This document shows, piece after piece, positions 32,853-46,144 of a DNA stretch of 64,000 nucleotides (its first letter is position 1; each line of letters starts with the position of its first letter). This stretch comes from Allomyces macrogynus ATCC 38327 (taxonomy: Eukaryota > Blastocladiomycota > Blastocladiomycetes > Blastocladiales > Blastocladiaceae). Location: positions 595,571 to 659,570 of the forward strand of contig GG745340.1 of the NCBI GenBank assembly GCA_000151295.1. The letters are read 5' to 3'. The notes under the pieces are model-generated. The model was not told where the DNA came from. It was given only the letters and a program-made list of their open reading frames with translations, and did no database searches. A program made the position numbers and the translations under genes.

Positions 32853-34681
32853 GGCCGAAACGCGATCATGACCAACGAAACGCGATCATGACCAACGTGA
32901 AAGAGTCGCGCGTGCCACAGCTCGGCGAGCGACACCTTCTTGACCGCATCGGCGACATGCGCACCAACAGGTCGCTTACCCCAAACGTCGAGCACCCGCG
33001 CGTCCTTGGTTGGTCCCTTCTCGCACACGCCTGGGACGATCCACGTATCCCCATGCCGCACGCCCTTGGCGAGCAGATCTCCTGTCTCGCAATGCACGAA
33101 CTGGACGTCTCGATCCCCGAAGATGACTCGCACAGCAGTCCGATCGTACAGCTCAGAGACTGAGACAAGCGTCTTGAAGCCGGGAATGTACCAGACCGGG
33201 TCAAGGTGAACAATGTTGCCCGAAGGCGTGCGGATGCGCATCGTGCCCTTGCCAATCGGACGGCACACGCGGTGGTCACCCAGTGAGACGAGGAACCCTT
33301 CGCCAGGCCGCATGTCGTTGAGCGTAGCAAACAGCGACTTGTCGCCGCAAAAGTGCGCGCCAGCAGCCGAGTCGACTTTCGGGCTCTGAGCAAGACGTGC
33401 GCGCGCCGACAAAGGCATCAGCGCGCGCGCACGATGATGGTGAGGATCCGGTCCTTCATAATTCGATGCATCGACATGAATGATGGGCGGGTACGTGCCG
33501 GGCAGCGTCGCCATGCCCTGATGGCTTTGACGTTCAAGTCTCACGATTTCGGGGCAGAGGGCGACAATCGGGTAGTGCGCAAATCTGTCAAATTCAGCAG
33601 CACCAAAAACAACACCAGCGGCGTCCGCACCATGGGCAGACGCCATCAAACGCTCATACTCGTCCACCGACAAATGCACCATTGCATGTTCGTCGCCGTC
33701 CTTGGCCACAACATTCGCGCCCTTCTTTTTGCGCCAGTTTGCGGTTTCAGCGCCGTTCTTGCGCTGGTGGTCCCAGTTCGGGCAGAAGCGCACGTAATGA
33801 CCAATCTTGCCACAGTTGTGACAGGCGTTCGTGTCCTTGTGCTTCGTCACAACAAGCGCCTGCGTCTCAGTCCCAGAGCTGCGTTCTAGCTGGTCGGCAG
33901 CCCCCTCAAGAATCGTCTGTAATTCGACGATCGCCATTTCCTCATAGCACTCGCCCAAGGAGAGCACCGTTGGTGAATACTCGGGCGGCAGCGAGGAGAG
34001 CAGTGCGAGGACCAAGAACGAGTCGGCAAAGTCGGTGCGCAGATGCGAGGACGACTTGGCACGTTCATGGCGCCGAATCACGTCAAAACGGCGTTGCAAA
34101 TCGGCAATGTGCTCGCGAACCGCAGCAGCACCAGAGCCCGACATGGGCTTTGTGAACAGCCCCTTGACATTGGCGAGATGAGCTTGCGCGGAACGCTTGT
34201 CAAAACGAGCACGCAGCAGCGCCCACGCATCAGCGACACAGGTGGCGTCCGAGAAGACCGGCAGGAGTTCAGACGCAACGGCAGACGGCAAAACGACCTT
34301 GATGATGCTCCGGATGCACAACTTGGCCTTGTAGCTGTTGTGGGCCATGCACTTCTTGCGTTCAGCACCCGCAGGACTGTTCCAAAAGATCGCGTCGGCA
34401 ACAAACTTGACGTCCGAGTCGAGCTCAATGAGTTTCTTGAATTGCGCGTCCGTCATTTCCTCTTGCTGTTGCAGTGACACGACCTCGAAATCGGCGTCAA
34501 CCAAAATCTTGAAGGACTTGAGTTCGAGCAGGTCTTCGAGCTGGTCGGCGGTCAAAAAACCGAGAAAATGGTCGGCAAACGTCGGCCAGTTCGAGCCATC
34601 GGCCTTGAGCATCTCAATTGTCACTGGTTGGCCGGAGATCGGCGTCTTGACCGAGACAGATGAGGTCATGGTGACGGTCAT
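32786..34681 (-). CDS. gag: Copia gag, protease and integrase N-terminus
   Basis: The ATG at 34681 opens 631 codons. The gag part has the zinc knuckle CHNCGKIGHYVRFC (CX2CX4HX4C). The protease region has VDSAAGAHF, which departs from the usual DSGA motif. A pre-integrase domain follows (AELWHARLFHVGHDRVS). The last 20-odd codons are out of frame because of the 20-bp tandem duplication at 32857-32896. Confidence 0.9.
   Translation of the reverse strand: MTVTMTSSVSVKTPISGQPVTIEMLKADGSNWPTFADHFLGFLTADQLEDLLELKSFKILVDADFEVVSLQQQEEMTDAQFKKLIELDSDVKFVADAIFWNSPAGAERKKCMAHNSYKAKLCIRSIIKVVLPSAVASELLPVFSDATCVADAWALLRARFDKRSAQAHLANVKGLFTKPMSGSGAAAVREHIADLQRRFDVIRRHERAKSSSHLRTDFADSFLVLALLSSLPPEYSPTVLSLGECYEEMAIVELQTILEGAADQLERSSGTETQALVVTKHKDTNACHNCGKIGHYVRFCPNWDHQRKNGAETANWRKKKGANVVAKDGDEHAMVHLSVDEYERLMASAHGADAAGVVFGAAEFDRFAHYPIVALCPEIVRLERQSHQGMATLPGTYPPIIHVDASNYEGPDPHHHRARALMPLSARARLAQSPKVDSAAGAHFCGDKSLFATLNDMRPGEGFLVSLGDHRVCRPIGKGTMRIRTPSGNIVHLDPVWYIPGFKTLVSVSELYDRTAVRVIFGDRDVQFVHCETGDLLAKGVRHGDTWIVPGVCEKGPTKDARVLDVWGKRPVGAHVADAVKKVSLAELWHARLFHVGHDRVSLVMIAFRPCVRSNMVSRTTWVWPSRYTSV
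32857..32896. repeat. 20-bp tandem duplication disrupting copia pol
   Basis: The 20-mer GAAACGCGATCATGACCAAC occurs twice in tandem (32857-32876 and 32877-32896). Twenty is not a multiple of three, so the second copy throws the gag-protease frame off the integrase frame. With one copy the two frames would be continuous. Confidence 0.95.
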
Positions 34682-34952
34682 GGTGCAGGTCGAAAGTTGG
34701 CAAAAATTGTCGAAATCGAGTCAAAAAAATCGGCGTCGCGCTGTCTCGAGCGGATGCAGCACGTTTCGGGTGGTGGTGGTTCGAGTTTCGGTTGTCGTCG
34801 TCGTCGTCGTGGTGACGGATGGGTCCAGCGTGGCCCCCACTCGGTCGGTCGGTCAAATCGGTCCGTTTCTCGCAGAAATCGGCGAGCACAGCAGCAGCGG
34901 GTCCACGACGAGGATATCAGCAGCGTTCGTTCGGTCCGTGAGCGCTTGGGAT

Positions 34953-34971
34953 GCGCTCAGGGCTCATAACC
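34953..34971 (-). other. Primer-binding site matching the initiator tRNA-Met anticodon arm
   Basis: The base next to the 5' LTR begins GGTTATGAGCCCTGAGCGC on the element strand. Its complement resembles the anticodon stem-loop of eukaryotic initiator tRNA-Met (GGGCTCATAACC) rather than the tRNA 3' end. This is how Drosophila copia primes, using a cleaved half tRNA. The tRNA sequence is from memory. Confidence 0.8.
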
Positions 34972-35158
34972 TTTCGCAAGGTTGAGCGGGAGAAGGAATG
35001 CATTTGGTGTGTGCACTCTGCACTTCAGCGGTGGTGGCAACCATAACCTAGGTTGCCACCATCATTTACACAAGAATCCAACTCGAACAGCTCCAACAAG
35101 GAAACAATGAGGGAAGACAAATAACAAGAAACACAAATGCGAGACGAACACTTCGACA
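34972..35158 (-). repeat. 5' LTR of copia element
   Basis: 187 bp and identical to the 3' LTR. No TATA box is obvious. The same 10-bp inverted repeat lies in the middle. Confidence 0.97.
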
Positions 35159-35264
35159 CCGCAAGCCCACTTCAGATTGTAAGGAGAGCAAGCTGAAATA
35201 ACAACACCTGCACACGAATTCCAGTCCACCAGAGTCTGCATTCCAGCCAACCACAAGGCACCAA

Positions 35265-37783
35265 TCAACGTTGCGGTGCCGCCGACCGCACCGACCCACC
35301 CGATCCCACGCTCTCATTCTCCGCCAGTTCGAGCTCCGCCAACCGCTGCAGCGCGCGTTGCGCCTCGGTATCATTACGCAACCGCCGCCACCAGTGCTTG
35401 GCGTCGCCCGTGTACCCACGCAGCTCGTAGTACGCCGCGAGCCGCTTGACGTCGGTCCCAAACGCGCGCTTGGTCCCAAGCGCCAAGGGCGTGATCTGCG
35501 TCGCGTAATACTCGACAATCTGCTCCACGGTCGACGTCGCTGGCAAATCCTCGTTGGACTCGGTCACGCCCGCACCAGCACTCACATAATCGGCGGGACA
35601 CTGCGTCAAAAACGGCGAGTAGGGTCCCGGGTGGCGCGTCGCAAACAGACGCATCGCCGCGGCCGCGACCACGTTCGCGCCGGCCTTTGTCGCGCGCACG
35701 GCTGCGAGGTGGAGTAGGTCCGTCAGGTCGGTGCCCGACGGGTCGCACGTGAGAATCGTGCGCAGCGCGGGCTCAAACTGCGCGAGTCGGATCTGGCCGT
35801 GCACGACGGTGCGGAGCATGGCCACGACTGTTGTGAGCTCGGCGGGCGGGAGCGGCGGGTCCGAGTCCATGGCAAGCCTCCGGAGCATCTGGATCAGGTC
35901 GGCCTGGACGTGCGGACGCGGGAACGCCGACGTGCGGCGGTACACGGTCAGGTCCTGGTGAATGGCCTGGGCCAGGGCTACGGCGTCGCGCGCGTGCGTC
36001 GGCGTCACGGTCGGCCATGCGGCGACCAAGGTCCGGAGCGTGTCGAGCGCGTGGTGCTGCGACAGGTACCGCACGTACGCCGCGAACGTGAGTGACCCAG
36101 CAGTTGGCACGTGGAGCACAGCGATTGGGCCGCGCTCAAACACGGCCACGAGCGTCTCGTGAGGATGAAGCTCGGCCGAGGTGGAATTCGGGTCGGTTGG
36201 GCCCACGGACCACGACAGAAGCGATGGCGGGCTCGAGAACGAGAGCTGCTGCATTAAGTCCACAGCCGCGCTCGGCGACCCTTGGCCACTCGTGCAAATC
36301 GGAACGGGGTGGAAGCACGGATCGAGCAGGCGCAGTCGGCCCGTTGAATTGATCACGGCAAAGAGCCAGCCCAAGGGATGGATCGCGAGCTTGACGGGCG
36401 GGTGCGGCTCCAACGGGTCCGTCCGGGCCATGATCGACCAGTTGATGTGTGTCGGCTGGCACTGCACAAGCAGGTGCAGCAAATGACCCGTTTCGACGCC
36501 AACCACGATCGAGACGGCCAGCGACTTGGCGGGCCCACCCGACAGCGGACGATGCTCGACGGGCGACACGGCCGAGCAAACGAATCGCCCCGGAAACTGC
36601 AAGACCTCGGCACGCGAATCCAGCTCCTCTCCACCCTCTCGCGCCATTGGGTCGATGGCGTAGCCTCGCAGCCACGTCTCGCCGGTGGCGGCTGACTGGA
36701 CGACCGTCAAGACGGTGCCGGCCGATGTGACGTGACAAAGGACAATGGGGTCGTGACTCGTGATGCAGCGAATGTGGCGTAGCGTCGAGCTAAACATGAG
36801 CAGGTCAATCAGTTTGCCGTTGATCCCGTTGATTCAGATTGAGGACACGCGCACCGCGAGCCTTGCGTTGCCCGGCAAAACACCTCGACTCGAGTTGCGG
36901 ACCAAAATGCAACGAGGTTGCGCGATCTCACGGCCCGAAAATCGCCTTGGTGCGGAAACGGGATCGTGGACGTGACAGATTCCTGCAGTCAAGACCCTGC
37001 GGTCAGCTGCGTTCTTGCCCCCTCCAAGTCAACAGCTTCAAACGCACCCGCGAAATGTTGGCGCGGAGCGACTGGTCGACGTCAATCAGTTTCAAACCGC
37101 GCGGCGATGCGTGGAGCTGAAGAACTTGAAGATCCGGCAAGTGTGCAACAGCCATCCACCCCGACAGACTGACGCAGCCCCATTTCGGTGGGAGCTGCTG
37201 CGATCCGAACGTGCCAGTCGTGGTCGGTACGGCAGAGGAGCCCGCATACGACGCTTGGACCGTGGCCGAGGACGTGAACCGGGTTTCGACTGTCGCGTCG
37301 ATGGGATCACCCGAGTGCTGCTTGAGCAGAAACCGAACAATAGTGCCGTTGGAAAGCACGAGCTAACGGTCGCAGGAACAACGATCAGAATGGAGGCCGG
37401 TGGCCTTACTCGACCATCGATTCGCCTCGTACGTGAAAGCACGACTTGTTGTACCAGGTAATGTCGAGCGGCCGGTGGAGAGCGAGCAGATTCTCGACCT
37501 CGGTCAACTTGCCGACTATAGTCCCAGGGAAAAGGCCCCCATACTGGCTGTTTTCGGCACCCGGCCCGGGCGTGCCCACACCTCGCGAGCGACAGTAGGC
37601 TTCCCACTCAGCTTGGAAGGGCTGCGTCTTGATCTCAGGTGCAATCGAGTACGATACAATAGTTGCTGACGAGGAAGAGCTGGTCGACCCGGAGGACACT
37701 TGGCGAGTCGCAGCAGAGGCAGGCGATGGTCGCGAGCATCCGTGAATTGCCGTCCAGACATGAATTTGGGCGGGCAGGAACAT
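35265..37783 (-). CDS. WDPCP: WDPCP/Fritz-like ciliogenesis protein
   Basis: Four exons (37783-37433, 37362-37048, 36982-36855 and 36789-35265) encode 772 residues, close to vertebrate WDPCP (about 746). Landmarks along the whole length match my memory of WDPCP. The N terminus FLPAQIHVW resembles its FCLTELHLW start. WYNKSCFH follows, then IHPLGWLFAVINSTGRLRLLD in the beta-propeller and VAVFERGPIAVLHV before the helical C-terminal half. WDPCP is a CPLANE complex member that loads intraflagellar transport machinery at the cilium base. In a fungus it would serve the zoospore flagellum. The 3' end lies about 100 bp from the copia element. Exon 3 borders are the least certain. Confidence 0.78.
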
Positions 37784-38021
37784 TATGCTGGCAGCTGGAG
37801 ATGTTGGTTGAGTATTCCTTGGATTGCAGTCAGTGATCACCAAACCGGCACGATGGACAGACGAAATGACCAACGGCAGGTCCACGTCAGACTTGCGTCA
37901 ACGATGCTCACTGTCATGTGGAAATGACCAGTCCATCCACCGCAGGCAGCAAGGACATATCCCTTCATCCAGTCTACATCTGAATCTGAGCCTCCTCGCT
38001 TCGTCGACGACACGACGTTGA

Positions 38022-39916
<1,895 letters not shown>

Positions 39917-39996
39917 CCGTTCGTGTAATAATATGGCCTATAGTATTCGCTACCCCTTTGCGCCCACACTCCACCGAATCTCCATCCTCCACCTTC

Positions 39997-40627
39997 TCAC
40001 CCGCAACGCGCGCGATCCAGACTCTCGCGCCACCGCTCCATGACGCGCGAGCAGTCGAACTGCGGCTTGCCGAGGTTCTTGTTGACGTCGTTGTGCAGGC
40101 GGCACATCCACTGCGAAATAGCGTCACGCGACTCGACTTTGGGCGGGTCGTGGGCGACGTAGGTGCGCAAATGCGACGCGCATGGCGCGCACGGGTAGAG
40201 CCGGCCCAGCGAACTGACGAGCGAGGTCATGGCCGTCCGGTCCGCGTCGGTCGGGATCTCTGGGTAGTACGCGGCGGCCGTGTGTAGGAACGTCCACGTG
40301 TGCTGGCCAAGTTCAATCGAGTCTGCGTGACCAAAATGTGATGAGTGAGATGGATGGTCGAGCGCGATTGACGGTTGGGATGCAGCACGAACCAGGTGGG
40401 CACGGCGTTTCGGGCTCGTAGTCATCCCATACGGGCGGAAGGGACGGCGTCGAGCTCGTCGCAGTCGAATTGGAAGTGATCGGGTTCGAATTCGTTGCAG
40501 TCGAGTGCGTCGCGTTGCCGCTGTCGGAACCGGAATGCGAGCTGTCGGCCTTCTTCTCAGCCTTGGTCCACGTCTTGAAATCGGTGCACACGCGGCACGG
40601 CTTGCCGTCTGGGCCCAGGACCACCAT
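39997..40627 (-). CDS. ERV1: FAD-linked sulfhydryl oxidase ERV1/ALR
   Basis: Exons 40627-40393 and 40322-39997 encode 186 residues. The N-terminal shuttle motif CRVC sits in CRVCTDFKTW. The catalytic domain has HTWTFLHTAAAYYP, the redox-active YPCAPC and CRLHNDVNKNLGKPQFDC for FAD binding. Erv1 reoxidises Mia40 in the mitochondrial intermembrane space. The linker between shuttle and core is an unusually Asn/Ser/Thr-rich stretch. The frame is open upstream of the chosen ATG at 40627, so a longer N terminus is possible. The gene is convergent with DUS2, ending about 80 bp away. Confidence 0.93.
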
Positions 40628-41159
40628 GTCGGGAACGAATTTGAAGCGAATTGATCGGTTGGAGTGGCGGCGCTGGTTGTTGAGAGTTGCGCGGCAATTG
40701 CAGGCAGTCGTGACGTCCGCGCGTGCGCAATATGTTGTGAAAGAGTTGCTGCACCTGAGAAAGGTTGTTGTGGAGAAGAGAGCGAGGGCGAGCGGAGAAC
40801 AGGATGGAGAGCAGAAATGATTTGGTGCTGATGGAGCGTGTTTGGTTTGCTGACCAACGTCGAATGCAACATAATCTCCTCCACACTTCAACAACTTCGA
40901 GCACTCGGCCGCGGCCGCGGTCCACGATCACGACCTAACCGTCTTCAAGACCGTGCCATAACTGCACGCAACTGATTGCCCGGAAGCCGGGCAGCACGCG
41001 GCAAGAACAAGCGCAACCGTGATTGCCCGTCAGAGCGCTTCACGACGATCCAACGGTTGCGAGGACCACGACCATTTCGCGGCTATTTCCAATCGGCAGC
41101 TGCAGTTCAACCCCATTCCCGAACGACGCTCCGTAACCAGCGAGGGACTCTCCACCACG
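40628..41159. other. Divergent promoter region, ERV1 and SDHAF3
   Basis: The 532 bases lie between two divergently transcribed mitochondrial-assembly genes. No separate gene or clear TATA box is seen. The reading frames of both genes remain open into it. Confidence 0.4.
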
Positions 41160-41656
41160 ATGCAACCGGTTCGCGTCGGCAAGGACCAGATTCTCGCGCT
41201 GTACCGGCGAATCCTGCGCACGCACCGCGCGTTCCCGCCCGAGTTGCGCTACATGGGCGACCAGTACGCGCGGGACGAGGTAAATTGCTGGAAATGTCGC
41301 AGCTTTGCTGCGAGCACATTTCTGACCACGATCGCTGCATGCAATAGTTCCGCCGGCACCAGCATGTCGACAATGCCGTGTTCATTTCGCAGTTTTACGA
41401 GCAGTGGCGGTTCTACGCTGACGAAATGGAGCGCCAGCACAAATCCGGCGCGGTTCAGGGACGCCCGTTGGACCCGGCAGTTTTGGATCAGGTATTTTCG
41501 TGCGATGACTTCGTAGTTGTGTGAGAAAGGTGCCCGTCCAGCGGATACTGAGACTGACCGCGACGTCGACCACTTTGTTTTTGGTAGATGAACGACCAGC
41601 AAATTGGCCAGCTGTGGGAGTTGAGAAAGGAGGCAAAGAAGCCCAAGGAAATTTAG
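41160..41656 (+). CDS. SDHAF3: Succinate dehydrogenase assembly factor 3 (LYR family)
   Basis: Exons 41160-41279, 41348-41491 and 41588-41656 encode 110 residues, the usual size. The N-terminal LYR motif is ALYRRILRTHRAFPPELRYM, followed by GDQYARDEFRRH, EQWRFYADEM and the C-terminal DQQIGQLWELRKEAKK. The protein helps mature the iron-sulphur subunit of complex II in the mitochondrial matrix. An in-frame ATG at 41019 would add an N-terminal extension. The shorter start is preferred because it places the LYR motif at its normal position. Confidence 0.92.
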
Positions 41657-42041
41657 ATCAGAACGGTATTCGACTCTGGCGTGTAAATACATTGTCTTTC
41701 TATGTGTGGTTAATTTTCTGGCTGGAAAAGTGAGAAAAGCGCGCGCCCCCGTCACAGCCATCGCATGGCAGTGACGCGAGCCGTCATCACGGTCATGGCG
41801 CGTCGCGGGTCGCGATCAGCCTGTTCCACCACAACCACCGACGACCACGACCACCATCGTCAAGTAGCTCCCAACCGCCCGCAACGACGAGCAACTTGGA
41901 CCAGCGACGCCCGACCTTCCATCAACACGCTGAACCGGCCCACCAACGTTCAACTCACAATTTCGCGCTCCAGCTGACCCCAAGGCGCCAATTGTTTTTG
42001 GACCCCGCACCAGCACCAACACCTACCCCGTCATCAACACC
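41657..42041. other. Intergenic, proteasome gene promoter
   Basis: The stretch between SDHAF3 and the proteasome gene holds an A/T-rich SDHAF3 3' flank (about 41685-41730) and C-rich sequence upstream of the next start. No gene is supported. Confidence 0.4.
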
Positions 42042-42739
42042 ATGGAGTCTCTGTTTGGCATTGTCGGCAAGGACTTTGTCGCTGTCGCGTCCGACATGTC
42101 GGCGATCCGGTCGATTGTCGTGATGAAAGAGCAGGAGGACCGCACGCGCAACCTGAACAAGCACAATGTGCTGCTCTACACGGGCGAGCCGGGCGACTCG
42201 GTGCAGTTTGCCGAGTACATTCAAAAGAACATTCAGCTCTACGGGATTCGTCACGACGTTGAGCTCTCGACCGCCGGGTGCGCGAGTTTCACGCGCCGCG
42301 CGCTCGCCGACAGTCTGCGGAGTCGGGTACGTGACGACGCGATTCTGTTTCCCCATTGACGTCGCGCGAACGCACGCACGAACGCGAACACACGCGAACA
42401 AGCTTGCTGACGACGCGACTTGCGATGGTGTAGGGCGCCTACTCGACCAACCTCCTGATTGCCGGGTGGGACCCGAAAGACGGCCCGCGGCTTTACTGGA
42501 TCGATTACATTTCGTCGTCGCTGCAAGTGCCGTTTGCGTGCCAGGGCTACGGATCCTACTTTTGCTACTCGACCATGGACCGCTACTACCGCCCGGACCT
42601 GTCCAAGGACGAGGCCGTCGCGCTCATCAAGAAGTGCATCTCGGAACTCAAGACGCGGTTTGTCGCCAACTTGCCCAACTGGCAAATCAAGATCATCGAC
42701 AAGGACGGCATCACGCAGACCGTGATCAAAGCCGAGTAG
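42042..42739 (+). CDS. PRE1: 20S proteasome subunit beta-4 (PSMB2/Pre1)
   Basis: Exons 42042-42326 and 42434-42739 encode 196 residues (yeast Pre1 has 198). The start MESLFGIVGKDFVAVASD, then SIVVMKEQEDRTRNLNKHN and AGWDPKDGPRLYWIDY, matches beta-4. This subunit lacks the N-terminal catalytic threonine and is structural in the 20S core. It ends in TAG, showing that TAG is used as a true stop here. Confidence 0.95.
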
Positions 42740-43490
42740 GCCGCCGCAGTGAGGATCGTCACGGTGTCGCGTGGCTGGCGCACCGCGCCGCGCGTCGCGT
42801 GTCGCGTCGTGTCGCGTCGTGTCGCGCGTGCGTCTGCCAATGGAGCGGTGAGAAGGCGGGGTGGCAAGTAGCTCGCCGCGCGCAACCCTCGTCGATTACA
42901 TACATATTTTGCCTGCTTATTTCTGGCGATGGACTGGACGGTGGAAGCGCGCCAGCGCCATCGGTAGGATTGTGAGCGCAGAGGCAGGGACAAGAAACGA
43001 ACTGAATCCGCTGCATGCCTCTTTCAAGGCCGAAACAACGGGTCAAGAATGTATCTTGTCGCTCTACCTGCCTTCGTGCTTTTCCAGGGTTATGCCTCAC
43101 TCACGAAATGCAACCAAGACAGCCAGGCCATTTTGATTTAGAGAGCTCAATCTGCGAGAGCATTTCGGAGCATGTCCGTCGTTGCTCGCCGTGAGTCGTG
43201 AGAGATTTCGAGCCAGATCTGACTGTCTTTGTGCTGCGAAAGAGAAAAACCGATTGCACCAAACCGGTGCAGCATCCATTCGGCATTCTTAATCAATTGC
43301 AATCTGGAGCAAGCGCTCCACCGAGCTTCCAGCAGGACAAAGGCGCATGGGCAGGACCGCGGCCGATTTGTCGCAACCATCGAAAAGCGGCAGAAGAAAG
43401 GACCAGGACAAGCAGGAGAAGTGCACAAGAAACGGCCCGTGTATTTGCGCTTCACTAGGCCACCACACCATCAACGAGAGCAAAAGCCGT
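42740..43490. other. Intergenic with GTCGC repeats
   Basis: The proteasome 3' flank carries short tandem GTCGCGTC/GTCGTGTC units at about 42793-42830. The rest, up to the end of the ribosomal protein gene, has no supported gene on either strand. Confidence 0.5.
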
Positions 43491-44349
<859 letters not shown>

Positions 44350-44734
44350 GGTGAATGACAGAGGTTCGTGAGAGAAGGGACCGGCTAACTCGCACGCACC
44401 CACACTGAAGCGACAAAGCACGTGCAAGTGATGTGGTCTTGCCCTAACCTAACCGCCTCCTTTTCCTTGGCCTACAGAAGGTCCGTCTGTGTTCGATGCT
44501 CCCACGACACGCCGTTCTGCTCCTCACCTGAACCAAAAGTGATCCTCAGGTTTACCAGAGTTTTCGGATGTGATTCGGCAGAGTGTGGCCGTGATGACCG
44601 GACCCGGGCGGGATCTCAACGTCACGAGTAGTGAAGCAGTCCATAATGAGCAAAAAATCTACGCTTTGTTATACAGGTCTCCTCCTGCTATCGAGACCCC
44701 ACCCACTCTCGCAATCTTCTCCACCCCTTTCCGC
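44350..44734. other. Promoter of eS30 and 3' flank of T-protein gene
   Basis: This region holds CCCTAACCTAACC at about 44444-44456, a CACGTG box near 44419, and no supported gene. Both flanking genes run leftward. Confidence 0.45.
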
Positions 44735-46144
44735 TCAACCGCGGAAGTAGTTGTGTGGGACAAACGGCATCTTGGTCACGGTCGCCTTCTGCGTCTTGCC
44801 GCGCACAACGACATTGACCTCGGACCCAGCCTTGGTGAACCCCTTGGCAACGTAGCCCATGGCCACGTTCTTCTTGAGCACGGGCGAAGGGCAGCCTGAC
44901 GTGATCTGGCCAATCTCTTGACCCTCCGCGTTGACAATCTTGGCACCCTCTCGCGCGGGTGCGCCCTGGACAACAAGTCCGACACGACGCTTGGTGATCG
45001 GGCCGCCAATCTGCGACAAGATCGACTCGGCGCCGAGGAAACCACCCTCAGCACGACGGCGCTTGCCTATTCGCGAAAGCGATCCGGTCAGAAAGTGGGA
45101 ACACGGTAGACAAACGACCCAGGGGGCGGAGGAGTTCGTACCAATCGTCCACAGCAGAGTGGCCTCAACGGGGCTCACCGACTCGTCCATGTCGTGGCCG
45201 TACAGGCACAGACCGGCCTCGAGGCGCAGCGAGTCGCGCGCGCCGAGACCCGCCATGGCCACCGCCGGGTCCTGGAGCAACCACTCGGCGAGCGCCGCGG
45301 CACTGCCGTGTGGGACCGAAATCTCGACACCGTCCTCGCCCGTGTACCCGCAGCGCGTGACGTGCACGGGCACGTCGCGAATCTTGAGGGCCGTGCCAGC
45401 CATGAATGGCAGCGACGCGAGCGACGTGCCAGCGAGCTTCTCGAGCGCGGCAATCGCCTTGGGCCCCTGCAGCGCGAGCAGCGAGTGGTCCTCGATCACG
45501 TCGACGTTCACATCCTTACCCTTGGCGCGGAACTGCTCGAGTTGCGCGCGAATGTGCGCCAGGTCCTTGTCGGCGCACCCGGCGTTCGAGACCACGTACA
45601 GTTCGCTCGGGTTGGTCGCGAGCCGCTGAATGACCGTGTCGTCGATGATCCCGCCCTGCGCGTTGGTGAAGAGCGACAGCGTGGCCGCGCCAGGGGCCAG
45701 CGCCTGGATATCGCCCACGACGAGCGACTCGATAAACTCGATCGCGTCCTTGCCCGTCCACCGCGTCTGCAGCATGTGCGACACGTCAAAGATCGACGCG
45801 GCCTCACGGCAGTGCATGTGCGCCTGCACGTGCGACTTGTCGGCGTACTGCAACGGCATGTCCCACCCGGCAAACGGCACCATCTTGGCGCCCTGCGCAA
45901 CGTGGAAGTCGTAGAGCGCTGTGCGCTTGGCCGGGGCGGCAGCGGCAGCGTCCTATGGTTCGGGATCAAAAGGCCGAGAGCACGCGGTCCAGGTCAGTCC
46001 CGTCTCGAAACCGACCAGAGCGCGCAATTGACGGCTTGGTCCGCTCGACAACGCGACGGCAACGATTGATGACGTGATACTGACCGTGGCGAGGGCGCGC
46101 GCCGACAAGCGCTTGACGACGGTGAGCGAGGCGTTGCGGAGCAT
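44735..46144 (-). CDS. GCV1: Aminomethyltransferase, glycine cleavage T-protein
   Basis: Exons 46144-46085, 45952-45142 and 45066-44735 encode 400 residues, the usual size. The first exon is a basic mitochondrial presequence (MLRNASLTVVKRLSARALAT). The folate-binding body has MVPFAGWDMPLQY, FDVSHM, LSLFTNAQGGIIDD, CGYTGEDGVEIS and LRLEAGLCLYGHD. The enzyme transfers the methylene group from the aminomethyl-lipoyl H-protein to tetrahydrofolate in the mitochondrial matrix. All splice joins keep the family sequence. Confidence 0.96.

Larger units (their letters stand above)
29439..35163 (-). mobile_element. Ty1/copia LTR retrotransposon, full-length with lesions
   Basis: The element runs on the minus strand between two identical 187-bp LTRs (34972-35158 as 5' LTR, 29444-29630 as 3' LTR). 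It is flanked by a 5-bp CCGCA target duplication (29439-29443 and 35159-35163). Internal order is gag, protease, integrase, reverse transcriptase and RNase H, which defines the copia group. A primer-binding site adjoins the 5' LTR and a purine tract adjoins the 3' LTR. Identical LTRs imply a very recent insertion, yet the coding frame has a 20-bp tandem duplication and one in-frame TAG. It could be supplied in trans by intact copies. Confidence 0.97.

Noticed and set aside
44444..44456. CCCTAACCTAACC as a telomere remnant
   Set aside because: There are only two units, located in a ribosomal protein promoter where such boxes are known as regulatory sites.
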